A stretch of DNA of 7,264 nucleotides from an uncultured Ruminococcus sp. (GTDB lineage Bacteria > Bacillota > Clostridia > Oscillospirales > Acutalibacteraceae), in NCBI GenBank assembly GCA_902773245.1, contig CACYDY010000198.1:1-7264 (forward strand), in the 5' to 3' direction. Below the pieces are notes generated by a model. That model ran no database searches. It was not told where the DNA came from and worked only from the letters and a program-made list of their open reading frames with translations. The number at the start of each line of letters is the position of its first letter. The stretch's first letter is position 1. The position numbers and the translations under genes were made by a program. This document shows positions 1-5,525 of the stretch, one piece after another.

Positions 1-14
1 CGCTCATCTGCTGA

Positions 15-121
15 CTACTAAAATTATACGCTTAAGGCGGTCACACGACCACAGGCAATGCCGCCTTTCATTTTGTAACGGTAAGTTGACTTCCGCTTGG
101 TGCAATCCATTAGAATTATAC
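15..121. repeat. Imperfect 15-bp direct repeat flanking the GC-rich inverted repeat
   Basis: The blocks at 15-29 and 107-121 (minus-strand reading GTATAATTTTAGTAG and GTATAATTCTAATGG) match at 12 of 15 positions, all three differences being transitions. Each contains TATAAT. They bracket the inverted repeat at 34-67. This may be a small dispersed intergenic element or two chance AT-rich promoter-like boxes. Confidence 0.3.
34..67. other. GC-rich inverted repeat, possible bidirectional terminator
   Basis: AAGGCGG (34-40) pairs exactly with CCGCCTT (61-67) around a 20-nt loop; within it GGTC (39-42) can pair with GACC (47-50), giving an alternative fold. On the plus strand the stem is followed by TCATTTTG, which could serve as a weak terminator for a gene coming in from the left. 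It could equally be part of a transcript from the promoter at 115-143. Confidence 0.4.
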
Positions 122-143
122 ACATAACCTGTTAAATTACCAA
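115..143 (-). promoter_or_regulatory. Candidate leftward sigma-70-type promoter
   Basis: On the minus strand TTGGTA (138-143; 4 of 6 consensus bases) is separated by exactly 17 nt from a perfect TATAAT (115-120). It lies just beyond the hairpin that follows the ATPase gene and would drive transcription off the left edge, towards a gene outside the window or a short RNA. Confidence 0.4.
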
Positions 144-153
144 ATACAATTAC

Positions 154-182
154 GATACACATACAAGTTCCATATGTGTATC
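154..182 (-). terminator. Perfect 10-bp hairpin downstream of the ATPase gene, probable transcription end
   Basis: GATACACATA (154-163) and TATGTGTATC (173-182) are exact inverted repeats around a 9-nt loop, starting 15 nt after the ATPase stop. In the gene direction the stem is followed by GTAATTGTATTTGG, T-rich but with no clean U-tract, and the stem is AT-rich, so termination may be weak. An operator for a downstream gene is the alternative. Confidence 0.45.
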
Positions 183-197
183 ATAAAATCATGTCAT

Positions 198-890
198 TCA
201 GTCTTTCAGTTTTATTTGACCGGTGAAGTTTTTATTTACTACTTCTTTAGACAGCTTACCGCTTCTGAGAACAACCATTCTCTGAGCTACTTCCGCAACC
301 TCTGGGTCATGAGTGACAACAATCAGCGTTGTGCCTTCACTGTGAAGCTTGTGGAACAAGTCAACAACAATTTTTTCATTTGCTTCGTCCAGATTTCCGG
401 TCGGTTCATCGGCAAGGATTATTTCGGGATAATTAATAAGCGCACGTGCAATGCAAACACGCTGCTGTTCACCACCCGAAAGCTGACTTGGCAAATGCTT
501 TGCTCTGTCAGCAAGTCCTACTCTTTCAAGCGCTTCCATCGCTTCCTTTTCATCGGGCATGCTGTGGTAATACTGAGCCAGCATTACATTTTCAAGTGCA
601 GTAAGATAATTTACCAAATGAAATTGCTGAAATATCAATCCGATCTTATCTCTTCTGATATTTGTCAGATTCTTGGAACTCTGTTTTGCAATATCAACCC
701 CGTCAAGCAAAACCTCTCCTTTTGTCGGTTTGTCCATACAGCCAATAATATTCATCATTGTACTTTTTCCCGAACCCGACGGTCCCATTATCGAAACCCA
801 TTCGCCCTTTTCAACCTTTAAACTTACGTTATCCAGGGCATGCAGTTCACCATATATTTTTGAAACATTTTTCAGCTCTAATAAACTCAT
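198..890 (-). CDS. ABC transporter ATP-binding protein, MacB/LolD type
   Basis: The 230-residue protein is a complete nucleotide-binding subunit that should power the two preceding permeases. Numbered from the chosen start, it shows Walker A GPSGSGKST (36-44), the Q-loop at FQQF (87-90), signature LSGGEQQR (137-144), Walker B IILADEP (157-163), D-loop NLD (166-168) and the switch histidine H194. The sequence is of the LolD/MacB/FtsE group, matching the FtsX-type permeases, and corresponds to Cj1663. ATG 890 is chosen because GGAGG (898-902) is 7 nt upstream and the product then begins with SLLELKNVSKIYG, as family members do. A GTG at 911 is in frame but would overlap the permease stop codon and put the ribosome binding site inside the gene. 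It is the last gene of the run; a hairpin follows 15 nt after the stop. Confidence 0.96.
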   Translation of the reverse strand: MSLLELKNVSKIYGELHALDNVSLKVEKGEWVSIMGPSGSGKSTMMNIIGCMDKPTKGEVLLDGVDIAKQSSKNLTNIRRDKIGLIFQQFHLVNYLTALENVMLAQYYHSMPDEKEAMEALERVGLADRAKHLPSQLSGGEQQRVCIARALINYPEIILADEPTGNLDEANEKIVVDLFHKLHSEGTTLIVVTHDPEVAEVAQRMVVLRSGKLSKEVVNKNFTGQIKLKD

Positions 891-897
891 ACATATT

Positions 898-902
898 CCT
901 CC
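898..902 (-). promoter_or_regulatory. Ribosome binding site that fixes the start of the ABC ATPase gene
   Basis: GGAGG is 7 nt before ATG 890 and lies in the 13-nt gap after the second permease's stop codon. It supports ATG 890 over the in-frame GTG at 911. Confidence 0.85.
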
Positions 903-903
903 G

Positions 904-2055
904 TTACTCACCCTTTAGCACCAGTGCCGGATCGACCTCGGTCGCACTCCTGATCGGCAATAAACTTGAAACTGCTGTTACTGCGATAGAAGCAATAACC
1001 GTAATCGGAATCAGCAGCGGACGAAAAGATATCGAACTGTTGAACACATTGACGCTAACCTCTTGTGCAAAAACAAATCCCAATATCGTTCCGAGTACTC
1101 CTCCGAGAAATCCCAAAAGCATACTTTCACCGACAAATTCCAGAATAATGCTTTTATCCGACGCACCGATTGCTTTGCGCAGACCTATCTCTTTTCTTCT
1201 TTCCGCAACTACTGCCGTCATGGTAGTCGCAACACATATCATAGTCAAAGCAAGTACAACTATAGTAACAAGCAGAACAAGTGCCTGCAGCTTCGTGAGA
1301 ACCGTAGTTTCCGATGCGGTTACTCTCTTGACAAGTCTTGCACTGACAGCCGGAACGGTTTTGTTGATTTTTTCGGCGTACGCTGCCAGCTGTTCCGAAT
1401 CTGCCGAAACGCTAAGCTCCGCAATACTGATATTTCCGGCTCTGCCCGTTAGCGCTTCAAGATCTTCAAGCGACATATATACATAGTCTTCCTCGGAGCC
1501 GCCCGTATCCAAGATACCCGTAATTTTAAAATTCAAAGAATTGTCAGCAACAGGCTCATCTCCCGTTTCAATATCTTCGGGCGTGAAATTAACGGTTATA
1601 TCTCCGCCTGTTTTCAGTCTGAACTTTTCGGCAACATTTGCGCCGACCATTAGTTCTCCTCCTGCTGACGGCCACTCTCCGTCAACCGACCAATACGGAC
1701 TTGTCGACTGCGCACCCGACAAATCTGTCGCTGCCGCAACAACGGGAAATTCGTTAATTCTTACATTTTCATAACGGTACGGCGCAACACCGACCAGGTC
1801 TTCTTTATCTATGCAGTCGGTACCCTTGCGAACTTCCGCTGCGGACATCTTCTCATCATTTGCAGTGAGTATCATATTGGCTCCGTAATTCCTAAACTGA
1901 GCGCCAAGCTGTTTCGGCACATCATAATAAATTGTCACAAGCCCCGAAAGAACTGTCGCCCCTATCGCAATCGACAACAGCGCTGCAAGCATTCTCGAAC
2001 GCCTTCGCATAAGAGAAGCCGTTATCATTCTGAAATACATTCTTCTTTTTTTCAT
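904..2055 (-). CDS. ABC transporter permease, MacB/FtsX type (second of a pair)
   Basis: The 383-residue product is a paralogue of the preceding permease, with helices at about 23-43, 255-280, 305-331 and 346-368 and a shorter extracytoplasmic domain (about 44-250). The EIGLRKAIGA motif (289-298) is typical of FtsX-family coupling loops. YGANM (57-61) and LDTGGSEED (182-190) match the YGANI and FDAGGEEDD stretches of its partner, so the two probably form a heterodimer with the ATPase encoded next. It corresponds in position to Cj1662. The gap from the previous gene is 19 nt. The start is less certain than for its neighbours: the ATG at 2055 has only a G-run (2067-2072) 11 nt upstream, and an in-frame ATG at 2040 would give an N-terminus (MYFRMI) that aligns directly with MFFRMI of the first permease. 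Confidence 0.92.
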   Translation of the reverse strand: MKKRRMYFRMITASLMRRRSRMLAALLSIAIGATVLSGLVTIYYDVPKQLGAQFRNYGANMILTANDEKMSAAEVRKGTDCIDKEDLVGVAPYRYENVRINEFPVVAAATDLSGAQSTSPYWSVDGEWPSAGGELMVGANVAEKFRLKTGGDITVNFTPEDIETGDEPVADNSLNFKITGILDTGGSEEDYVYMSLEDLEALTGRAGNISIAELSVSADSEQLAAYAEKINKTVPAVSARLVKRVTASETTVLTKLQALVLLVTIVVLALTMICVATTMTAVVAERRKEIGLRKAIGASDKSIILEFVGESMLLGFLGGVLGTILGFVFAQEVSVNVFNSSISFRPLLIPITVIASIAVTAVSSLLPIRSATEVDPALVLKGE

Positions 2056-2074
2056 AATTAATTCTTCCCCCCGA

Positions 2075-3364
2075 TCATCTTCCGTGCAATACTTCGGTCG
2101 GACGAAGTATTAGCAGCATTCTGACAGCAGGAATGCTGCCCAACAGTGTTACAAGCACCACTAAAACAGCAACAAGCGGTATCACCATGGGACGCATATT
2201 AATAGATGAGCCGAAAACCGTGCGACCGATAATCTGCGCAAAACCGAAACCCGCAAAAAAGCCTGCTACACCGCCAACTATCGCAGTTATGAAAATTTCC
2301 GTAAGAACAAGTCCCGAAACAGAACTGTTCTGTGCGCCGATAGCTTTCATAAGTCCTATTTCCCTGCTTCGTTCCATAACGCTCGCCGTTACGAGATTAC
2401 TAATTCCCAAAGCTGCTCCTATCAAACTCAAAATAGTTATCAGCACCATCAAAAGCTGTGTTTTTTCAAGAATCGCTCCCTCGGAGTCTGCAACCTGTCT
2501 TACAGGAGATGCCACAGAATCAGTAATAACCTCTTGTATCTGATAACAAATGGAACTGACATATGCCGTGCAGTACCATGTTTCATATTGGCTTACTGTG
2601 AGCGAACTCGGATCTTTAGCCGCTTTTTCCGCAAGCTCGTTGTCCGGAGTTGTCAAAGCGCTAACTTCAATACTGTCAATGCAGCCGTCAAGATCAGAAA
2701 GCGCTTGAGCCGCATTCAACGGAACAAATATTTCGTCGTCCTCTTCTCCGCCTGCGTCAAAAATACCGACTACCACAAAATTCTCGTCGCCTGCACTTCC
2801 TTTGACGTGAAAAGTGTCGCCCACCGACAGGCCTTGCTTTTCGGCTATCGCCTGACCTATCATTGCCGAATTACTGTTGGTCTGATTCTGCTCGTCAAGC
2901 CACGCCCCTGATGTCAAATCCCACCAATTCCTCATGCTTACTATTCCTGCGTCAAGCTGTTCGCCTGTAGGCAGCTCCATATGATGATTGAACCAGCTGC
3001 CTACAACGACTGCCTGAGTACCGTCGTCAAGCTCGGCGTTTACATTGACAAACGGCGCAAAGTCAACAATATTGAATGCCCAGAATATAGTTTTGATTTT
3101 TCCAAGTTCGTCTTCTTTCAAATATGCTCCGGAAGCTTCTCCGTCCTGAACCTCGTAAAGCTCGCTGAGAACAGACGACTCCTTTGGAACTACTTTAATA
3201 TTGGCGCCATACGTTTTTAATTCCTGATTTACCTTATCGCCTACATCAAGCATAACACTGAGCATTGCTGTAGCAAGTGAAGCGCCAAGTGCAATCGTAA
3301 AAGCTATCATCAGCATTTTTTTCCACTGACGAAAAAGTGTTCCTCGAATCATTCTAAAAAACAT
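2075..3364 (-). CDS. ABC transporter permease, MacB/FtsX type (first of a pair)
   Basis: The 429-residue product has the MacB-like layout: one N-terminal helix (about 18-40), a large extracytoplasmic domain (about 41-300) and three C-terminal helices (about 303-327, 350-378, 392-416). The FtsX-family EIGLMKAIGA motif (335-344) lies in the first cytoplasmic loop, where it contacts the ATPase. YGANI follows helix 1, and FDAGGEEDDE (202-211) recurs in related form in the second permease, showing that the two are paralogues. It corresponds in position and type to Cj1661 of the C. jejuni P19 cluster. MacB-type complexes usually act as mechanotransducers on extracytoplasmic partners rather than moving a solute through a pore, so it may act on P19, FTR1 or the DUF2318 protein; that is inference. 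ATG 3364 has AGGAGG 7 nt upstream, overlapping the previous stop codon. Confidence 0.92.
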   Translation of the reverse strand: MFFRMIRGTLFRQWKKMLMIAFTIALGASLATAMLSVMLDVGDKVNQELKTYGANIKVVPKESSVLSELYEVQDGEASGAYLKEDELGKIKTIFWAFNIVDFAPFVNVNAELDDGTQAVVVGSWFNHHMELPTGEQLDAGIVSMRNWWDLTSGAWLDEQNQTNSNSAMIGQAIAEKQGLSVGDTFHVKGSAGDENFVVVGIFDAGGEEDDEIFVPLNAAQALSDLDGCIDSIEVSALTTPDNELAEKAAKDPSSLTVSQYETWYCTAYVSSICYQIQEVITDSVASPVRQVADSEGAILEKTQLLMVLITILSLIGAALGISNLVTASVMERSREIGLMKAIGAQNSSVSGLVLTEIFITAIVGGVAGFFAGFGFAQIIGRTVFGSSINMRPMVIPLVAVLVVLVTLLGSIPAVRMLLILRPTEVLHGR

Positions 3365-3371
3365 GAAAACG

Positions 3372-3377
3372 CCTCCT
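3372..3377 (-). promoter_or_regulatory. Ribosome binding site of the first permease, overlapping the DUF2318 stop codon
   Basis: AGGAGG begins inside the TAA stop of the DUF2318 gene and ends 7 nt before the permease ATG at 3364. The overlap implies translation of the two genes is coupled, or at least that they share one transcript. Confidence 0.8.
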
Positions 3378-4624
3378 TACTTAAATTCCTTTTCGTATTC
3401 CAAAAGTCCGTCGATCGGTACGATTATTTTTCCGTTATTAATATTATACGGGATGACTATTGGGTTGCAGCCGCCCTTGAATCCTATGGTGTTAATATTC
3501 ATAACAACATCGCAAAGCTTGCAGACAACTTGTCCGTCTTTTTCATAATAGCCTGTTTCTCCGCAAATGTCACAGGCATCAAGTCCTATTCCGTAAGATG
3601 ATGAATTGGGCTTTTTGATAACTATAAATCTTATCTGAACGTCATCTTTCGTAACATAAGCAAAACGGTGCAGGTGTCCGTCTTCAACCTGTTCAAATGT
3701 CACATAAACATTTTCATTGTCGTATTCGGTTTCCTCTACGGGAGATAATTCTACCTCTCTGTTTGCGACAGTTTTTATAACCGTCATGTTAAGCACGCTT
3801 AGAACCAAACAAGCCATTATCAAACAAGCCCACCTTCTTGTAACAATCCATTTGAAACGAATTTTTCTGTGTTCGGCAGCGTTGCTGTAAGGTTCGTTAA
3901 CACTGAAACTCTTGATCAGCAGAATTATAGGTATTACTATACAAACAGCCATTATCGAATATACAAAAACCTTATCGTGATTGGAAGAAAATTTAATGAG
4001 AGAAAACAATGTGCTGTTTGATTTTATCATGCGCTTTGTTACCATTATTCTGATTGCATTGAAAATCTGTCTTACGGCATTTATGCTGAGTCCAAAGGTC
4101 AGCAGCAGCATGACCGTTTTTCCGTTCAGTATTGAAAGCCCCTTACTTACTGACAGTGACACAAGATATACTAAAATCAAACCGAATATGATACCTATAC
4201 ACTTAAACATAAAGGTTGTTGAGAGTACGGATTTTTCAACCATTAAAATTGCATAAGGATAAGCAAGCACATCGGGAAGGGCATGAAGAAGTGAACCGAT
4301 CATAATCAATGCAAGCATTATCGACGACACTATTTCAGCCGCTTTTGATATTTTTTTGCGCATTGAAGTAAAAACAAGAAACAAAACCAAAGCCGACAAT
4401 GATACGATAAATATTCTTAAATTCCAAAGTGAAGTGTCTATGAGTTTTGTCGCATTTTTCAAATACGCCATAACTCCTGCTCCGAACAATCCTGCAATAA
4501 AACCGTATTTGACAATGTTTTTGCCTGTCTTGTTAAACGAACTGCCCGCATAGCCGAAAATCAAACCTATTATCAACGCTATAAGCAATAAATCCTCTGT
4601 GGTTTGAACAAAATATTTTAACAA
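3377..4624 (-). CDS. DUF2318 family membrane protein, putative Fe-S or metal-binding, P19-cluster component (TTG start)
   Basis: The 415-residue protein has about eight hydrophobic segments (roughly residues 12-26, 39-55, 69-85, 99-117, 139-158, 169-190, 218-238, 264-285) and then a soluble domain (about 290-415). The latter contains a HLHRFAYVT stretch (H317, H319) and five cysteines in the pattern CxxC-13-CxxC-14-C (C351, C354, C368, C371, C386), ending with GFKGGCNPI. This matches the DUF2318 family, described as Fe-S-containing and encoded between P19 and the ABC genes in Campylobacter (Cj1660). A role in electron supply or metal handling for iron uptake is inference only. The TTG at 4624 is chosen as start: AGGAGG (4634-4639) lies 9 nt upstream and the product begins with a short basic turn before the first helix. 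An ATG at 4675 is in frame but would place that ribosome binding site inside the gene and add a basic, non-family N-terminus. Its stop codon overlaps the next gene's ribosome binding site. Confidence 0.88.
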   Translation of the reverse strand: MLKYFVQTTEDLLLIALIIGLIFGYAGSSFNKTGKNIVKYGFIAGLFGAGVMAYLKNATKLIDTSLWNLRIFIVSLSALVLFLVFTSMRKKISKAAEIVSSIMLALIMIGSLLHALPDVLAYPYAILMVEKSVLSTTFMFKCIGIIFGLILVYLVSLSVSKGLSILNGKTVMLLLTFGLSINAVRQIFNAIRIMVTKRMIKSNSTLFSLIKFSSNHDKVFVYSIMAVCIVIPIILLIKSFSVNEPYSNAAEHRKIRFKWIVTRRWACLIMACLVLSVLNMTVIKTVANREVELSPVEETEYDNENVYVTFEQVEDGHLHRFAYVTKDDVQIRFIVIKKPNSSSYGIGLDACDICGETGYYEKDGQVVCKLCDVVMNINTIGFKGGCNPIVIPYNINNGKIIVPIDGLLEYEKEFK

Positions 4625-4633
4625 TAGTATTCG

Positions 4634-4639
4634 CCTCCT
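4634..4639 (-). promoter_or_regulatory. Ribosome binding site that fixes the TTG start of the DUF2318 gene
   Basis: A perfect AGGAGG lies 9 nt before TTG 4624 and has no other good start codon nearby. It is the main reason for preferring TTG over the upstream in-frame ATG at 4675, which has no purine-rich site in front of it. Confidence 0.8.
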
Positions 4640-4710
4640 GTTGCTGCAATTAAGGGATCGTTGAACAACAAGCATGAATTATGCAGCGTAATTTATATTT
4701 TTTTGATCAT

Positions 4711-4739
4711 ATTATACAAATCATTCGCTATTCCCTTAA
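4711..4739 (-). promoter_or_regulatory. Candidate internal promoter ahead of the DUF2318-ABC genes
   Basis: On the minus strand a perfect TATAAT (4711-4716) lies 17 nt after TTAAGG (4734-4739), a poor -35 match. It sits between the intergenic hairpin and the TTG start, and would give a leader of about 80 nt. The -10 and position are good; the -35 is weak, and AT-rich DNA gives such boxes by chance. Confidence 0.35.
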
Positions 4740-4748
4740 ACGCACACA

Positions 4749-4779
4749 ATGCGCTGTGCAAAAACCTCACACAGCGCAT
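4749..4779 (-). other. Perfect 10-bp hairpin between the P19 and DUF2318 genes
   Basis: ATGCGCTGTG (4749-4758) and CACAGCGCAT (4770-4779) are exact inverted repeats around an 11-nt loop, 21 nt after the P19 stop codon. In the transcribed direction no T-run follows (the next bases are TGTGTGCG), so it is not a classical intrinsic terminator. It could act as a 3' stabiliser for an FTR1-P19 message, a processing site or a weak terminator. Confidence 0.65.
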
Positions 4780-4800
4780 ATATATTATGAAGTCAAGATA

Positions 4801-5451
4801 TTACCACTCTTGAGGTGTGTACTCCCAACCCTCGAAAGTAACCTTAATGTTACCGTCCTTAAAGTAATCGTCAAATGATCCGCCGGGGCCTGTTTCAGCG
4901 TCGGTATGGAGCAAGTAACCGTTCTCCTCAGGGCTGTGGATCTGGAACTCTACGTTATATGTGTCGGCGTCCGGAAGCTTAATGTTAGCACCATAGTGAG
5001 GACCGTCGGAAGCACTCATCTCCATGAAAGTACCGTCAGCAGCAACATCACCCTTTGAGTTTGTTACTTTATAATCTACCGTAAGATAAGGAACCCAGTC
5101 ACCTACACCGAATCCGAGCTTGTTTTCAAGTGCGGAAATGTCAGCCTCGAGATGAATGTCAAAATCCTCAATGTTCTCGTTGCCGTTTGACATCGGAACC
5201 GGCTGGAAATAAACTGCAGATACGTTAAGGAATCCTGCCTCCTGATCTTCAAAAATCGGGATCTCAGTAAAACCTGCTTCCTCACCGGGAGCAGCAGCTG
5301 CTGCGTCTTCCTTTACCTCAGCCTTCGTTGACTCTGCCGCCGAAGTATTATCAACTGCAGAATCGTTGGAATTTGTTGAAGCGCTGTTGCAGCCAACAAG
5401 CGAAACTGCCATTGCGGCTACAAGAGCAATACCAAGTAATTTCTTAGTCAT
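4801..5451 (-). CDS. P19/FetP-type (Tpd family) iron-transport lipoprotein
   Basis: This 216-residue protein is the extracytoplasmic metal-binding partner of the FTR1 permease. It starts with a lipoprotein signal (MTKK, hydrophobic stretch, lipobox LVGC with C21). A disordered Ala/Ser/Glu-rich tether follows (about 22-57), then the P19 domain (about 60-212). Family hallmarks are intact: AVYFQPVPM (79-87), DIHLEADI (98-105), MEM (143-145), SDGPHYGANIK (148-158) and LHTD (181-184). By homology, H100, a Met of the MEM pair, H152 and H182 are the likely copper/iron ligands known in C. jejuni P19 and E. coli FetP; E102 is also conserved. In proteobacteria the protein is soluble in the periplasm; here the lipid anchor would hold it on the membrane. 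AGGAGG (5461-5466) sits 9 nt before the ATG. It follows the permease gene by 74 nt and precedes the DUF2318 gene by 176 nt. Confidence 0.95.
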   Translation of the reverse strand: MTKKLLGIALVAAMAVSLVGCNSASTNSNDSAVDNTSAAESTKAEVKEDAAAAAPGEEAGFTEIPIFEDQEAGFLNVSAVYFQPVPMSNGNENIEDFDIHLEADISALENKLGFGVGDWVPYLTVDYKVTNSKGDVAADGTFMEMSASDGPHYGANIKLPDADTYNVEFQIHSPEENGYLLHTDAETGPGGSFDDYFKDGNIKVTFEGWEYTPQEW

Positions 5452-5525
5452 TTTTATCTTCCTCCTATATATTTTGTTAAAATTTTACTTATATAAATCC
5501 GATTTCACGGAATATAAAGACTTGA

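Noticed and set aside
24..71. A 15-codon reading frame on the minus strand starting at ATG 71 (MKGGIACGRVTALSV)
   Set aside because: It has no ribosome binding site and coincides with the inverted repeat at 34-67; its coding look is better explained by that repeat.
174..821. 215-residue plus-strand open frame opposite the ABC ATPase
   Set aside because: It lies antisense to a gene with all ABC motifs, has no ribosome binding site and its product resembles no protein family; it is a shadow frame.
891..911. GTG 911 as start of the ATPase, giving a 237-residue protein
   Set aside because: It overlaps the permease stop codon and would place the ribosome binding site (898-902) within the gene; ATG 890 fits spacing and family N-terminus.
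758..1486. 242-residue plus-strand open frame opposite the second permease and the ATPase start
   Set aside because: It straddles two well-supported minus-strand genes, and its Ser/Thr/Ala-rich composition is what the antisense of a hydrophobic permease gives.
5285..5310. GCAGC/GCTGC palindromic run inside the P19 gene
   Set aside because: It is explained by the run of alanine codons in the linker, with no sign of a separate element.
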